A stretch of DNA of 31,176 nt from an uncultured Clostridia bacterium (GCA_947629995.1 CANRFX010000003.1:1-31176), one strand, 5' to 3'. Shown: positions 1-8,874, numbered from the stretch's first letter. The notes: a model not told the origin generated them from the letters alone. Translations and numbers: made by a program.

Positions 1-1075
1 TTTGTTTCCTATTTCTTCAAAGTCAATTGTATCTGTTGATGTTAATTCTGCTATTTCTTTTGAATCAAATTTTCCTAGTTTTGATTGTAATGAACTTAAG
101 ATTGATCCATAAGTTTTTTCTGGTGCTATTTCTATTGATTTGTAATACATTCTAGCTGGGTGATCATATGGTAATTGACTTATTAATTCAGTAAGTAAGT
201 TGCTTCCACCATTATTATTTGCTGCTCTAACTAATTCTGCACAACTTGCTAAGTTTTGTTCTTCTTCTGGTCTTGTTGCTATTAAATAATAAATTAATGC
301 TTTTAGTAACATTTCTGCCATATCATCCCAGTATGGATCTGCTTTTCCGCTTTCTGATTGTTGTCCTTTTACAATAGTATTTGCTATTACGTCCACATCT
401 AATTCAGATGATATATGCATTAATGGGTTGTACCCATCACTATATTGTGGTCTGACTAAATTTAATACTTTAATTTCATACCCTTGCTCTTTTAAGTATC
501 CTGCTGTTCTGTCATATAATTCTCCTTTTGGGTCTGTAAATACATAAGAACCTAAACATTGATAAGCATTTGGTATTGAATAACATGCAGATTTACCAGA
601 TCCTGATCCGTCCAACTACTAATACATTAACGTTTCCTATTTTATCTACTGGTAAGTAATTTCCTTCTGCTAATATAATTCCTTTATCTCTATTTAGTAT
701 TTGATATTGTTCTCCTCTTTGGCTCCAATCACTTGAACCATGCTCGATATCAGAATATTCATTTTTTGGTGCTGAACGAACAAATCCAATAAAGAAAAAT
801 ATAGAATAAAATATAGTAACTATTAATAATGTTGAAAAATATGTGCCTGTTGCACCTTGTGAAAATATATTTGCAATTGTTTCAAATGGATTTGTAATTG
901 ATTTTGAAAATACTTCAAAAAATAGTTCTAAATTCATTTTGCCTTCTAATCCTGCCATGTAAGAACTATATGCAAAAGGCGAAACAAATACTATGGCAAT
1001 AAATATCCATAGTATTGCAAATATTATAAAATTCTTTCTATTTCTTTTTATTGCGCCTTCGATTTTATAATTCAT
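1..1075 (-). CDS. Type IV secretion coupling protein (VirD4/TraG family), +1 frameshift at in-frame CGG, 3' end outside window
   Basis: This is the ATPase that brings DNA-relaxosome cargo to a conjugative type IV secretion channel at the inner membrane. The first frame starts at ATG 1075 behind AGGTGA and has two N-terminal membrane segments (about residues 18-38 and 80-98). It reads to VNVLVVG and then meets CGG (610-608), after which the frame closes at 593. Skipping the C at 610 continues without a stop to base 1: GGSGSGKS (Walker A), then FTDPKGELYD and DPYWDDMAEMLLKALIYYL, all typical of TraG/VirD4. The break therefore lies inside the P-loop, where an unrepaired frameshift would abolish function. 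The gene is last of three co-directional genes behind the 1949-1977 promoter. The Walker B half lies beyond the window. The family call is firm. Whether the shift is programmed, a mutation or an assembly error is not decided here. Confidence 0.88.
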
Positions 1076-1100
1076 TTATTCTCTCACCTACTCTTTAGTA

Positions 1101-1361
1101 TTATTCTCCTCTTTCAGAATTTTTCTGCTTTTTATCATTTAATCCACCATCATGTACTTTTACATTTGAGAAATCTGGTGTACTCATTGCCTTAATTGGT
1201 TCTGTACACTTATGCATGTTAGTTACTACTATTTCCCCTTTTCCATTTTCTTCTAGTGCTATCATACCTAAATCAATTTCCTTTTCTGCTCCTAATCCTG
1301 CTGCTCCTTTTATTGCTTCTCTAGGTATTTGTGCATTACCTTGTTTTTTATTTACTGACAT
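1101..1361 (-). CDS. Small hypothetical protein of conjugative element
   Basis: An 86-residue soluble protein of unknown function. The frame stays open upstream to 1430, but the start is placed at ATG 1361 (MSVNKKQGN) because AGGAGGG lies 6 bases before it, and the longer version would overlap the preceding gene. No signal peptide, membrane segment or known motif is seen. The middle (IPREAIKGAAGLGAEKEIDL) is Ala/Gly-rich and the C-terminus is highly charged. It lies between a 172-residue unknown and the coupling protein, with its Shine-Dalgarno placed just after the upstream stop codon, so the three are translated from one message. A role in conjugation is inferred from context only. Confidence 0.6.
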   Translation of the reverse strand: MSVNKKQGNAQIPREAIKGAAGLGAEKEIDLGMIALEENGKGEIVVTNMHKCTEPIKAMSTPDFSNVKVHDGGLNDKKQKNSERGE

Positions 1362-1372
1362 ATTTGTCCCTC

Positions 1373-1891
1373 CTACTTCTTTTCTCTTATTTCGAATGCG
1401 AAATAAGATTTGTATGGCTTCAATTTGCATTTACCTTTTACTTCATTTGTTTGCTCATCAAAATAAAGTACAGGTTTTACTTCTTCTGTAGTTTCTGGAT
1501 CTATAATTGTTATAGGTCTTTGTAGATTAGGCGTATATTGAAAGTCTTTGTATTCTACTTCTTCTTCTGAATATAGTGTATTAAATTTAAATGGTTCAGG
1601 TTTTTTTGTTATTTTAACTTCATTTTCAAGCAGTATTCCTGTATTTATAACTACTCTGTCTTCCCCAAAAGATAAAATTACTAGTTGATTTCCATTTTTT
1701 TGAGGCTCTTCTACATAGAAAGTTTTCCTATTTAAATTTCCTACAATTTCTTCTGTATGTTCTAGCCTTTCTACTGTGTATTTGGGATATTCCTCTAGAT
1801 ATTCCTTTTTTGTTTCATTTATTTGATAAATAACTGTTTTTATTCCTTTTGGATCTGTTATGCTAAAGTGTTTTCCTTGAATGTTTTCCAT
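1373..1891 (-). CDS. Hypothetical protein, first gene of coupling-protein operon
   Basis: A 172-residue protein that I do not recognise. It is rich in Glu, Lys, Thr and aromatic residues with a beta-strand-like pattern, and has no membrane segment or Cys cluster. Start ATG 1891 follows AAGAGGTG by about 7 bases. It is the promoter-proximal gene of a minus-strand operon that continues into the 86-residue protein and the VirD4-type coupling protein, so an accessory or regulatory role in conjugation is plausible but unproven. There is no sign of truncation. Confidence 0.6.
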   Translation of the reverse strand: MENIQGKHFSITDPKGIKTVIYQINETKKEYLEEYPKYTVERLEHTEEIVGNLNRKTFYVEEPQKNGNQLVILSFGEDRVVINTGILLENEVKITKKPEPFKFNTLYSEEEVEYKDFQYTPNLQRPITIIDPETTEEVKPVLYFDEQTNEVKGKCKLKPYKSYFAFEIREKK

Positions 1892-1948
1892 TATTTACAC
1901 CTCTTCCTTAAATTTTAAATTTCTCTTTTACGCATAACACTATAATTA

Positions 1949-1977
1949 ATTATAGCGAATTTTAGGCTTTTTGTCAA
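1949..1977 (-). promoter_or_regulatory. Consensus sigma-A promoter of the conjugation operon
   Basis: On the minus strand a perfect TTGACA (1977-1972), a 17-base spacer and a perfect TATAAT (1954-1949) lie about 60 bases upstream of the 172-residue gene. The full consensus match suggests strong expression unless repressed. TATAATTAATTATAG just at and after the -10 is itself nearly palindromic and could be a repressor site. Confidence 0.8.
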
Positions 1978-2006
1978 TATTTTTTGTTTTTTTATTATGT
2001 AAATTT

Positions 2007-2894
2007 TTATATTTTATCATTTCTTGGAGTGAATGTTGAAAGATCTTTTAATTTTTCAAATAATCCCTTTTCTTCTTTGCTTAATTGTTTTGGTACAACT
2101 ATTCTTATTTCTGCAATTAAGTCTCCTCTTTTTCCGCTACTATTTTTATAACCTTTATTTGGAATTTTTATTTTTTCTCCACTTTGTGTACCCTGTGGAA
2201 TATATATTTTAGTTTCATCATCAATTGAATTAATTGTAACTCTTGCACCTAAGGCTGCTTCCCAAGGTGTTAATAATAAATTAGTATATAAATCTTGATT
2301 TTTTAGTTTGAATTTATGATTGTCTTCTATTTTTATATTTATTAATAAATCTCCATTTTTTCCGCCATCTTCGCTTAGTTTACCTTGTCCAATTAAACGG
2401 ATTTTTTCACCATTTTGGATCCCTTGTGGTATATTGACTGTAATTTTTCTTGTTTTTCCATCTTGTGTTCTTATTGATAGTGTTTTTTCCATACCAAAAA
2501 ATGCTTCTTGCAAACTTACAGTTATTTGTGTTTCAACATCTTCCCCCTTAGTAGAATGTTTTTTTTGCTTACTGCTAGTTTGCTTTTCTTCTTGTCCAAC
2601 ATTCCCTAAAAACATATTTAGTAATGCTCCTTTTCTTTCTGCTCCTGTAAAGGCTTTTTTCTCTTTATTGAAATGTGAATTCCAAATTCTATCATATTTT
2701 CTTTTAGATGCTGGAACTGATAGTGTTCTATATGCTTCGTTAATATCTTTTATTTTTTCTTCTGCTAAACTGTCACCAATATTTACATCTGGATGATATT
2801 TTTTAGCAGCTTGTCTATATGCTATTTTTATTTCTTCTATTGAAACGTGGCTTGTTTCTAGGTCTAATATTTTATAATAATTTTTTAAAACCAT
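2007..2894 (-). CDS. DnaJ-family co-chaperone without zinc finger (CbpA/class B type)
   Basis: A 295-residue Hsp40 that would stimulate DnaK ATPase and deliver substrates. The J domain (about residues 4-66) has the HPD tripeptide at 34-36 and the following DINEAYRTLS helix. A Lys/Gln-rich linker (about 95-120) is followed by two beta-sandwich substrate domains with paired IPQG...GEKIRL and IPQG...GEKIKI repeats. There is no CxxCxGxG zinc domain, so it is not canonical DnaJ. Start: the frame opens at ATG 2903, but that abuts the AGGGAGG; ATG 2894 (MVLKNYYKIL) sits 9 bases after it and is preferred. It is a single gene between the conjugative-element edge and ddl. Confidence 0.9.
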   Translation of the reverse strand: MVLKNYYKILDLETSHVSIEEIKIAYRQAAKKYHPDVNIGDSLAEEKIKDINEAYRTLSVPASKRKYDRIWNSHFNKEKKAFTGAERKGALLNMFLGNVGQEEKQTSSKQKKHSTKGEDVETQITVSLQEAFFGMEKTLSIRTQDGKTRKITVNIPQGIQNGEKIRLIGQGKLSEDGGKNGDLLINIKIEDNHKFKLKNQDLYTNLLLTPWEAALGARVTINSIDDETKIYIPQGTQSGEKIKIPNKGYKNSSGKRGDLIAEIRIVVPKQLSKEEKGLFEKLKDLSTFTPRNDKI

Positions 2895-2927
2895 TTTTAA
2901 CATCCTCCCTAAAATTTAGGTAAGCTT

Positions 2928-2936
2928 ATTATATCA
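2928..2936 (-). promoter_or_regulatory. Extended -10 promoter of the dnaJ-like gene
   Basis: The minus strand reads TGATATAAT, an extended -10 element, 34 bases before the chosen start. No good -35 is visible at the usual distance, which would fall in the ddl terminator hairpin. Confidence 0.5.
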
Positions 2937-2943
2937 TAATTTT

Positions 2944-2974
2944 AAAAAAAATCCATAGTTTTTATGGATTTTTT
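2944..2974 (-). terminator. Rho-independent terminator after ddl
   Basis: An 8-bp stem, AATCCATA (2950-2957) with TATGGATT (2963-2970), has a 5-base loop. On the minus strand a T run follows directly. The stem starts 2 bases after the ddl stop codon. T runs on both sides make it potentially bidirectional. Confidence 0.8.
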
Positions 2975-4019
2975 AATCATTTGCTAATTCAATTAATCTA
3001 TCTAATAATTCTTTATAAGAAATACCACTTGCCTCAAAAAGTTTTGGATACATACTTATACTTGTAAAACCTGGCAATGTGTTGATTTCGTTAATATAAA
3101 TTTTATTTGTTTTATTTTCTATAAAAAAGTCCACTCTTGACAGACCTTTTCCATCAATTGCTTTAAATGCCTTTATGGCTTGCGCTCTAATTTGATTTGA
3201 TAAATTTTCTTCAAGGTTTTGAGCTGGTATACAGGTTTTTGATTCCTGATTTTTGTATTTTGCATCATAACTGTAAAACTCGTCTGGTGTTTTTATTTCT
3301 CCTATGCAAGATGCAATTACTTCTTCATTTCCTAAAACAGCACATTCTACTTCCCTTCCATTAATCCCTTCTTCTATTAGAATTTTGGAGTCAAATTGTG
3401 ATGCATATTCAATATGTTTTTTTAGTTCTTCCTCATTTTTTGCTTTATTAATTCCAACACTTGAACCAGAATTAGATGGTTTTACAAACATTGGGAATTC
3501 TAATTTTTTTGATATTTTTTTACTTACTTCATCTAAAGACATAATCTCTTCATTAAATGTTTTATCAACATATATATAATTATTTTTGTATTTTCTAATA
3601 TACTCGTATTTTGCCTGATTTAGTCCTGCCTTTTCAAAGATAATTTTTGTATATACCTTATCCATTCCAATACTTGATGAAAGTACTTTGCATCCTACAT
3701 ATGGTTTTTTTAATAATTCAAATAGTCCTTGTATGGTTCCATCTTCTCCATACAACCCATGTAATACTGGAAAAATGACATCCATATCTTTTAAGTATTC
3801 TACTATATTTGTAATTTTTTCTTGATTTTTGATTTCTGCTCCAAATTTTGCTTCTTCATTTTTTTCTGCATATTTAAACCAGTTTCCTTCTTTATCTATA
3901 TAAATTGGATATATTTCATATTTTTTACAATCTAAGTTTTTTAAAATTGATTTGGCAGATTGTACAGATACCTCATTTTCAGTTGACATACCACCAAAAA
4001 TCACTCCTATTTTTTGCAT
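2973..4019 (-). CDS. ddl: D-alanine--D-alanine ligase
   Basis: An ATP-grasp ligase of 348 residues that makes D-Ala-D-Ala for peptidoglycan precursors in the cytoplasm. It has IGVIFGGMSTENEVSVQSA at the N-terminus, FPVLHGLYGEDGTIQG (D-Ala site), FVKPSNSGSSVGINK (phosphate loop) and NEINTLPGFTSISMYPKL at the C-terminal metal/ATP site. Start: the frame extends to 4043, but that stretch contains the GGAGG itself; ATG 4019 lies 6 bases downstream of GGAGG and gives the usual N-terminus. It follows murF by 17 bases, so the two successive steps (Ddl product, then MurF addition) are co-transcribed. A terminator follows the stop codon. Confidence 0.95.
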   Translation of the reverse strand: MQKIGVIFGGMSTENEVSVQSAKSILKNLDCKKYEIYPIYIDKEGNWFKYAEKNEEAKFGAEIKNQEKITNIVEYLKDMDVIFPVLHGLYGEDGTIQGLFELLKKPYVGCKVLSSSIGMDKVYTKIIFEKAGLNQAKYEYIRKYKNNYIYVDKTFNEEIMSLDEVSKKISKKLEFPMFVKPSNSGSSVGINKAKNEEELKKHIEYASQFDSKILIEEGINGREVECAVLGNEEVIASCIGEIKTPDEFYSYDAKYKNQESKTCIPAQNLEENLSNQIRAQAIKAFKAIDGKGLSRVDFFIENKTNKIYINEINTLPGFTSISMYPKLFEASGISYKELLDRLIELAND

Positions 4020-4036
4020 TTTAATCCTCCTTATTT

Positions 4037-5434
4037 TTAACAAATTTCGTCTTTTATTTTTTCTACTATATCAAAAAATTTCATTCCATTAGATGCTTTT
4101 AGCAAAATAATGTCATTTAACTTCACTATTTCTTTTATTTTTTTTGCAACTTCATCATTATTTTTTAGATAATAGATTTGTTCTTTTTTCATTCCTTTTT
4201 TTTGAGCTTCTTCTACTATATATTTTGCGTTTTCTCCCCTACAAATTAATATATCTATATTGTTTTTACAAACTTCTTCCCCTACTTGTTTATGTAAAGT
4301 TTTTGAATATTCTCCTAATTCTAGAATATCTCCTAATACTGCAATTTTTCGATTTCCTTCTAGACTAGATAAGTATTTCAAACTTGCCCTTATTGATTCT
4401 AAACTTGCATTATATGTATCATTAATTAATTTTATTCCATTTTTAGCTTGAATAATTTCCATTCTTTTTTTTGTTAGTTCAAATTCTTCTATCCCTTTTA
4501 ATATTTTATTTGTGTCAATATTTAATTTTTCACCTACACAAATTGCACATAATGAATTTAATATAAAATGTTCACCCCCAACTGGCACTTTTACCTTTTC
4601 GTCTTTACCTTTAATATTACATATAAATTCACTTTCATTTTGATTTAAAGTAATTTCTTTTGCATTTATGTTACTTTTTTCTTGTATTCCATAAGTAATA
4701 ATATTTTTTTCTTCTTTATTTTTTTCCTGCCACTTATGTAATAAATCATTATCATTATTTACAATTATAGTAGGGTCTTTTGCACCTTCTAAAATTTCTA
4801 ATTTTGCTTTTAGAATATTTTCTCTAGAGCCTAAATTTCCAATGTGAGAAGTTCCAATATTTGTTATAATACAAATATTAGGCTTTGCAATATCACTTAA
4901 TAAACTAATTTCTCCAAAATGATTCATTCCCATTTCTAATACTATTGCTTCTTCGTCTTGTAATCTTAATATTGTGAAAGGTAAGCCAATATTATTATTG
5001 TTATTTCCTATTGTTTTTAAAGTTTTGTATTTTTGTGATACTACATTTGCTACAATATCTTTTGTACTTGTTTTTCCTACGCTTCCTGTTATTGCAATTA
5101 CTGGTATATTATAGAAACTTCTTTTTAATTTTGCTATTTTGTATAATGCTTCTAAAGTATCTTTTACTTTTAAAATTGTTTTATTTTTAAATTTTTCTTT
5201 GTCTTCTTCTGTATATTCAATGTCTGATACTATTACACAATCTGCCCCTTTTTGTAATGCTTCTCTCCAAAATAGATTACCATCAAAATTTTCTCCTTTG
5301 ATAGCTATATATGTATCTCCTTCTTGAATTATTCTCGTATCTTTTGAAAAGTTTTTACATATAAATTCTGGGTTTCCGCTTATTAATTTTGCATTTGTTG
5401 TTTCTATGATTTCTTGTACGGTTAAATTTCTCAT
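4037..5434 (-). CDS. murF: UDP-N-acetylmuramoyl-tripeptide--D-alanyl-D-alanine ligase
   Basis: A 465-residue Mur ligase that adds D-Ala-D-Ala to UDP-MurNAc-tripeptide, the last cytoplasmic precursor step. It shows the N-terminal substrate domain (DTRIIQEGDTYIAIKGENFDG), the ATP loop AITGSVGKTSTKD, VLEMGMNHFGEI, NIGTSHIGNLGSRENI and the C-terminal ligase domain with INDTYNASLESIRASL. The length is normal. Start ATG 5434 follows GAGGTG. It heads an operon with ddl, with a good promoter at 5463-5491. Confidence 0.96.
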   Translation of the reverse strand: MRNLTVQEIIETTNAKLISGNPEFICKNFSKDTRIIQEGDTYIAIKGENFDGNLFWREALQKGADCVIVSDIEYTEEDKEKFKNKTILKVKDTLEALYKIAKLKRSFYNIPVIAITGSVGKTSTKDIVANVVSQKYKTLKTIGNNNNNIGLPFTILRLQDEEAIVLEMGMNHFGEISLLSDIAKPNICIITNIGTSHIGNLGSRENILKAKLEILEGAKDPTIIVNNDNDLLHKWQEKNKEEKNIITYGIQEKSNINAKEITLNQNESEFICNIKGKDEKVKVPVGGEHFILNSLCAICVGEKLNIDTNKILKGIEEFELTKKRMEIIQAKNGIKLINDTYNASLESIRASLKYLSSLEGNRKIAVLGDILELGEYSKTLHKQVGEEVCKNNIDILICRGENAKYIVEEAQKKGMKKEQIYYLKNNDEVAKKIKEIVKLNDIILLKASNGMKFFDIVEKIKDEIC

Positions 5435-5462
5435 TCTAACACCTCTTATTTTATTTTGTTAA

Positions 5463-5491
5463 ATTATATGCTTATTTTGTTTTTTTTGCAA
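5463..5491 (-). promoter_or_regulatory. Sigma-A promoter of murF-ddl
   Basis: The minus strand has TTGCAA (5491-5486), a 17-base spacer and a perfect TATAAT (5468-5463), ending 28 bases before the murF start. Confidence 0.65.
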
Positions 5492-5504
5492 CCTTAATTT
5501 AATT

Positions 5505-5536
5505 AAGAGCAATTAAGAAATTTCCTAATTGCTCTT
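5505..5536 (-). terminator. Hairpin after the SASP gene
   Basis: A perfect 11-bp stem, AAGAGCAATTA (5505-5515) with TAATTGCTCTT (5526-5536), has a 10-base loop. It lies 16 bases downstream of the SASP stop codon and upstream of the murF promoter. The tail on the minus strand is AT-rich but not a clean T run, so termination may be partial. Confidence 0.55.
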
Positions 5537-5552
5537 AGGTTAAAAGAAATAA

Positions 5553-5732
5553 CTATTTGTTTTCTACACTTCTGTTTGCAATTTCGATAGCTTTTGTTAC
5601 GATATTACCACATTGTTTTGATGGTACATTTGCCCAACTTCCGCCATCTTGTTTTACTTGGTCATATACTCCTAATTCTTTTGCTATTTCTTCTCTTAAA
5701 TTTTCAGATATTAATTTACTATTTCTAGACAT
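5553..5732 (-). CDS. Small acid-soluble spore protein, alpha/beta type (divergent)
   Basis: A 59-residue protein. Members of this family coat spore DNA and protect it from UV and heat. The sequence has LREEIAKELGVYDQVKQDGG followed by SWANVPSKQCGNIVTKAIEI, matching the family layout of an E-[IL]A-x-E-[LF]-G-V helix with the GPR protease region, a Gly turn, and an S-x-x-CG-[NR]-I-V helix. It has Cys where many Bacillus members have Asn. Start ATG 5732 follows GGAGG by 5 bases. The opposite strand carries a longer meaningless frame. It stands alone between murF and a divergent VanW gene. I could not make out a convincing sigma-G promoter. Confidence 0.8.
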   Translation of the reverse strand: MSRNSKLISENLREEIAKELGVYDQVKQDGGSWANVPSKQCGNIVTKAIEIANRSVENK

Positions 5733-5848
5733 AACATCCTCCTATTTTAAATCTATAAAAGATTTTTTAAACATAAAACTTAAATAAAGTTTTATAATTA
5801 TATTATTTACAATTTTTTAAATTTTATTTTGTCAAATTTTATATTTTT

Positions 5849-5878
5849 TTGAACTTTTTTAAAAAAATATGATATAAT
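5849..5878 (+). promoter_or_regulatory. Promoter of the vanW-family gene
   Basis: TTGAAC (5849-5854), an 18-base spacer and TGATATAAT (extended -10, TATAAT at 5873-5878) lie 37 bases before the start codon. Confidence 0.65.
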
Positions 5879-5915
5879 AAAAGAGATATTATTATGAGGA
5901 GATTGCAAGTAAAAA

Positions 5916-7472
5916 ATGAGTAACGCAAATGATGTTTTAGAAAAAAAAGAAAATTTGAATAACATAGAAATTTCTAATGAAAATATAATGCAACATGAAG
6001 AAAAATCAATTATAGAAAAAAAGCCAAAAAGCATTTTATCTATTTTTACAATGCTTGTTGGTATTTTTATTAGTGTTTTATTAATTATTTTTATTGGATT
6101 TACTGTTTTTAATATGTTTAATACAAATATTGTTTCTGGTGTATTCATTAAAGATTTTAATGTTTCAAATTTAAGTCCCTCAGATGCAAAATATCAATTA
6201 GATAATTATTTAAAAGAAAAAATTCCAGAAGAAATTACTGTAAAACATGGGGATTTTGAAGCAACAATTTCACTTACACAAATGGAAACTAGTTTTGATA
6301 CAAAATCTGCTTGTGATAAAGCTTTCAAAGTTGGAAGAAATGGAAATATTTTTGAAAATAATTTAAGTGTATTGTCTACAATGTTTGGAAATGTTTATAT
6401 TGAGCCAAAAGTTGTTTTAGATGAAAAATCTTTATCAAAAAATTTGCAAGATATGTCTGCACAACTTCCAGATGCTGTTGTTCAAAGTAGTTACTACATT
6501 GAGGGCAATGAATTACTTATTACATCTGGAAAAACAGGAAATATCGTTGATGTTGATGCTACTTTAGAGGCTATAAAAGATTCCATTTATAATTTTTCTT
6601 GTATAGATAATCCTGTAGAAATTGTTGTAAAATCACAAGAACCTGAACCTATTGATGTAGAAAGAATTTATAATGAGGTCAAAAAAGATCCTGTTGATGC
6701 TTATTACACAACTAATCCGTTTTCGGTTCAACCTTCTGAAAATGGTGTTGATTTTAATATTTCATTAGATGAAGCAAAATCTATTGTAACTGCTGAGAAA
6801 AAAGATGAATACTCTATTCCTTTAAAATTCATTTCACCAAAAGTTACTACTAATATGATTGGTACAGAGGCATTCCCTGATTTACTTTCTAGTTATTCTA
6901 CTAGATTTTCTACTTATGATAAAAATAGATCAACTAATATAACATTAGCAGCACGAAAGGTAAATGGAACTGTTTTAATGCCAGGAGAAACATTTTCTTA
7001 TAATAAAGTTGTTGGTGCAAGAACTATTGCAGCAGGCTATAAAGAAGCTGGTGTATATGTAAATGGTCAAGTTACAACTGGTATTGGTGGTGGAATTTGT
7101 CAAGTTTCTTCTACTCTATATAATGCTGCTGTTTATGCAAATTTAGATATTGTACAAAGAACTAATCACATGTTTGTATCTTCTTATGTACCTATTAGTA
7201 GAGATGCAACTGTTTCATATGGCTCTCTTGATTTTCAATTTAAAAATAATAGAAATTATCCAATTAAAATTGTTTGCTCTGTATCTGGTGGTGTTTGCAA
7301 TTTTCAAATTTTTGGAATGAAACAAGATGATGATTATCAAGTTGAAATTTCTTCTTATCAAACTGGTAGTTCTTCTACATCAATTTACTCAGTAGCTTAT
7401 AAAATTTTGAAAAGAAATGGTGTTGTAGTTAGCAAACAATTACTTTCTAAGGATACTTATAAAAAACATTGA
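5916..7472 (+). CDS. VanW family membrane-anchored cell-wall protein
   Basis: A 518-residue protein with a short charged cytoplasmic N-terminus, one membrane helix (about residues 47-69) and an extracellular part. Residues about 80-300 resemble the repeated peptidoglycan-binding-type region found before VanW domains (VFIKDFNVSNLSPSDAKYQL). The VanW domain spans about 335-480: FSTYDKNRSTNITLAARKVN, then GTVLMPGETFSYNKVVG, GGGICQVSSTLYNAAVYANL and RTNHMFVSSYVPISRDATVS. The exact biochemical role of VanW is not established; it is thought to act in wall interaction. An in-frame TAA two codons upstream fixes the ATG 5916 start. The GAGGAG is unusually far away (14 bases), which may lower translation. 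It is a single gene with its own promoter and terminator. Confidence 0.88.
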   Translation: MSNANDVLEKKENLNNIEISNENIMQHEEKSIIEKKPKSILSIFTMLVGIFISVLLIIFIGFTVFNMFNTNIVSGVFIKDFNVSNLSPSDAKYQLDNYLKEKIPEEITVKHGDFEATISLTQMETSFDTKSACDKAFKVGRNGNIFENNLSVLSTMFGNVYIEPKVVLDEKSLSKNLQDMSAQLPDAVVQSSYYIEGNELLITSGKTGNIVDVDATLEAIKDSIYNFSCIDNPVEIVVKSQEPEPIDVERIYNEVKKDPVDAYYTTNPFSVQPSENGVDFNISLDEAKSIVTAEKKDEYSIPLKFISPKVTTNMIGTEAFPDLLSSYSTRFSTYDKNRSTNITLAARKVNGTVLMPGETFSYNKVVGARTIAAGYKEAGVYVNGQVTTGIGGGICQVSSTLYNAAVYANLDIVQRTNHMFVSSYVPISRDATVSYGSLDFQFKNNRNYPIKIVCSVSGGVCNFQIFGMKQDDDYQVEISSYQTGSSSTSIYSVAYKILKRNGVVVSKQLLSKDTYKKH

Positions 7473-7488
7473 TATTAAAATTAATTTT

Positions 7489-7517
7489 GGACTGTCAAAT
7501 TGACAGTCCTTTATTTT
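7489..7517 (+). terminator. Rho-independent terminator of the vanW-family gene
   Basis: A 9-bp stem, GGACTGTCA (7489-7497) with TGACAGTCC (7501-7509), has a 3-base loop and is followed by TTTATTTTTTT. It lies 16 bases after the stop codon and between convergent genes. Confidence 0.85.
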
Positions 7518-7518
7518 T

Positions 7519-8874
7519 TTACATTGTTAAGGTTCCATTTGGAGTATTTACAATCATTAAAACATCTTCTTCTCTACCATTTTCTGCATTTATATATACC
7601 AAAAATTCTCTGCCTTCAACTTTTCCTTTAAATTCATAGCATAGGATTTCTGTTTTCCATTCTGTTGGGATAACTGCTAATCCTTCGCTTCCTATTTCTA
7701 AATCTGGATTAATGGCTTGCCTTGCTTGCTCTATTGGAATTTTTATTTTTGATAAATCTCTTGTTTCCATGTGATTATTTAAATAACCACTTGTTTCTAA
7801 GCCTAATATTTCACCATTATCTAATGCTACTTTTACTTTAATTAGGTCTGGATACATAACTACATCATCTTGCACATATGCGTAATTTATGGTTACAACT
7901 CCTTCTTGCTTTAAATAATATGTTTCTTTCATGTTTGGATATCCCTTTTGGTTTAAAAATTCTTTTCCCAATCTATTTGCTTCATCTTGAGAAATTGTTT
8001 CTGTATTTACTTCCCTATTTGAATTCATATAAACAATGTGTCCACCTTTTTTTGAAATGGATAGATTTATATTTTCATCATTTTGGTTAGTTGCTGAAAA
8101 GTCATAACTTTGAATTGTGGCATTTTCAGAGTATCCTAAGTTTGAAATTTCTTTTATTTGATCTTTTCCTATGAATTCCTCTGCAATTTGCCTTGCTTTA
8201 TTTTCTTCTATATCATCTCCTGTAAGTCCCTTTTTCTCACTTGATGTGATATGTTCTGAAAATGCTCCATCATATATTAGTCCTGCATATTCATGGAAAT
8301 TTTCCTCTAAATTACTAAAACTTTCTTTTGAAATATTGTCTACTTGCTGTGCAAAAGCTACTGTTCCTTTGTCAGTTAATTCATCCCATTTAAATCTTCC
8401 ACTATTTAAATCATCTGATAATTGGTTTAATGTATTTGCTAAATCTACACTGTAATTGTGTAAGTCTTTTAGGTTGTTTAAATCTTCTTGGCTTAGATCT
8501 TCATGATAAATATTTTTCCTAGATAGTGAATAACTGTAGTCACTTACTTGGTTCAAAAATTTTTCGGTGTTTGATAATTCTTGGCTTTCTATTGGTAACA
8601 TTGATAAATAGCTTTGTGCTAAATTTGCCTCTCTCCATAAATTTGTTAGGGTTTCTGCTCCATGTTCTGACGTTGATGAAATTAATGATTTTGCAAGATA
8701 TGTTTCCACATTTTGCACATAATCAACTACTTCATAAAATGCCATATTATAATTATTTTGTGAAGCTTGTTTATATTCTTTTTGCTTAGAATAAAATAAA
8801 ATTCCAAGCGCTATAATAACTATTAATAATAGTCCTATAATACCTAATAAATAGCCTTTTTTTATTTTGTTCAT
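7519..8874 (-). CDS. ypeB: Germination protein YpeB
   Basis: A 451-residue spore protein needed for correct localisation and stability of the cortex-lytic enzyme SleB. It has an N-terminal membrane helix (about residues 8-28), a helical extracytoplasmic region starting YNMAFYEVVDYVQNVETYLAKSL, and C-terminal PepSY-type repeats (KARQIAEEFIG..., EANRLGKEFLNQKGYPNMKE, IEQARQAINPDLEIGSEGLA). The length matches family members. Start ATG 8874 follows AAAGGAA. It is directly downstream of sleB (80 bases), the usual bicistronic order expressed in the forespore. Confidence 0.93.
   Translation of the reverse strand: MNKIKKGYLLGIIGLLLIVIIALGILFYSKQKEYKQASQNNYNMAFYEVVDYVQNVETYLAKSLISSTSEHGAETLTNLWREANLAQSYLSMLPIESQELSNTEKFLNQVSDYSYSLSRKNIYHEDLSQEDLNNLKDLHNYSVDLANTLNQLSDDLNSGRFKWDELTDKGTVAFAQQVDNISKESFSNLEENFHEYAGLIYDGAFSEHITSSEKKGLTGDDIEENKARQIAEEFIGKDQIKEISNLGYSENATIQSYDFSATNQNDENINLSISKKGGHIVYMNSNREVNTETISQDEANRLGKEFLNQKGYPNMKETYYLKQEGVVTINYAYVQDDVVMYPDLIKVKVALDNGEILGLETSGYLNNHMETRDLSKIKIPIEQARQAINPDLEIGSEGLAVIPTEWKTEILCYEFKGKVEGREFLVYINAENGREEDVLMIVNTPNGTLTM

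Noticed and set aside
4020..4043. N-terminal extension of Ddl from ATG 4043
   Set aside because: These codons are the ribosome site itself and would overlap murF; ATG 4019 gives the standard start.
5557..5787. Plus-strand 76-codon frame
   Set aside because: It is the antisense shadow of the SASP gene, without a ribosome site or recognisable sequence.
5807..6148. Minus-strand 113-codon frame over the vanW-family start
   Set aside because: It covers a promoter and the start of a clearly real plus-strand gene, and has no ribosome site.
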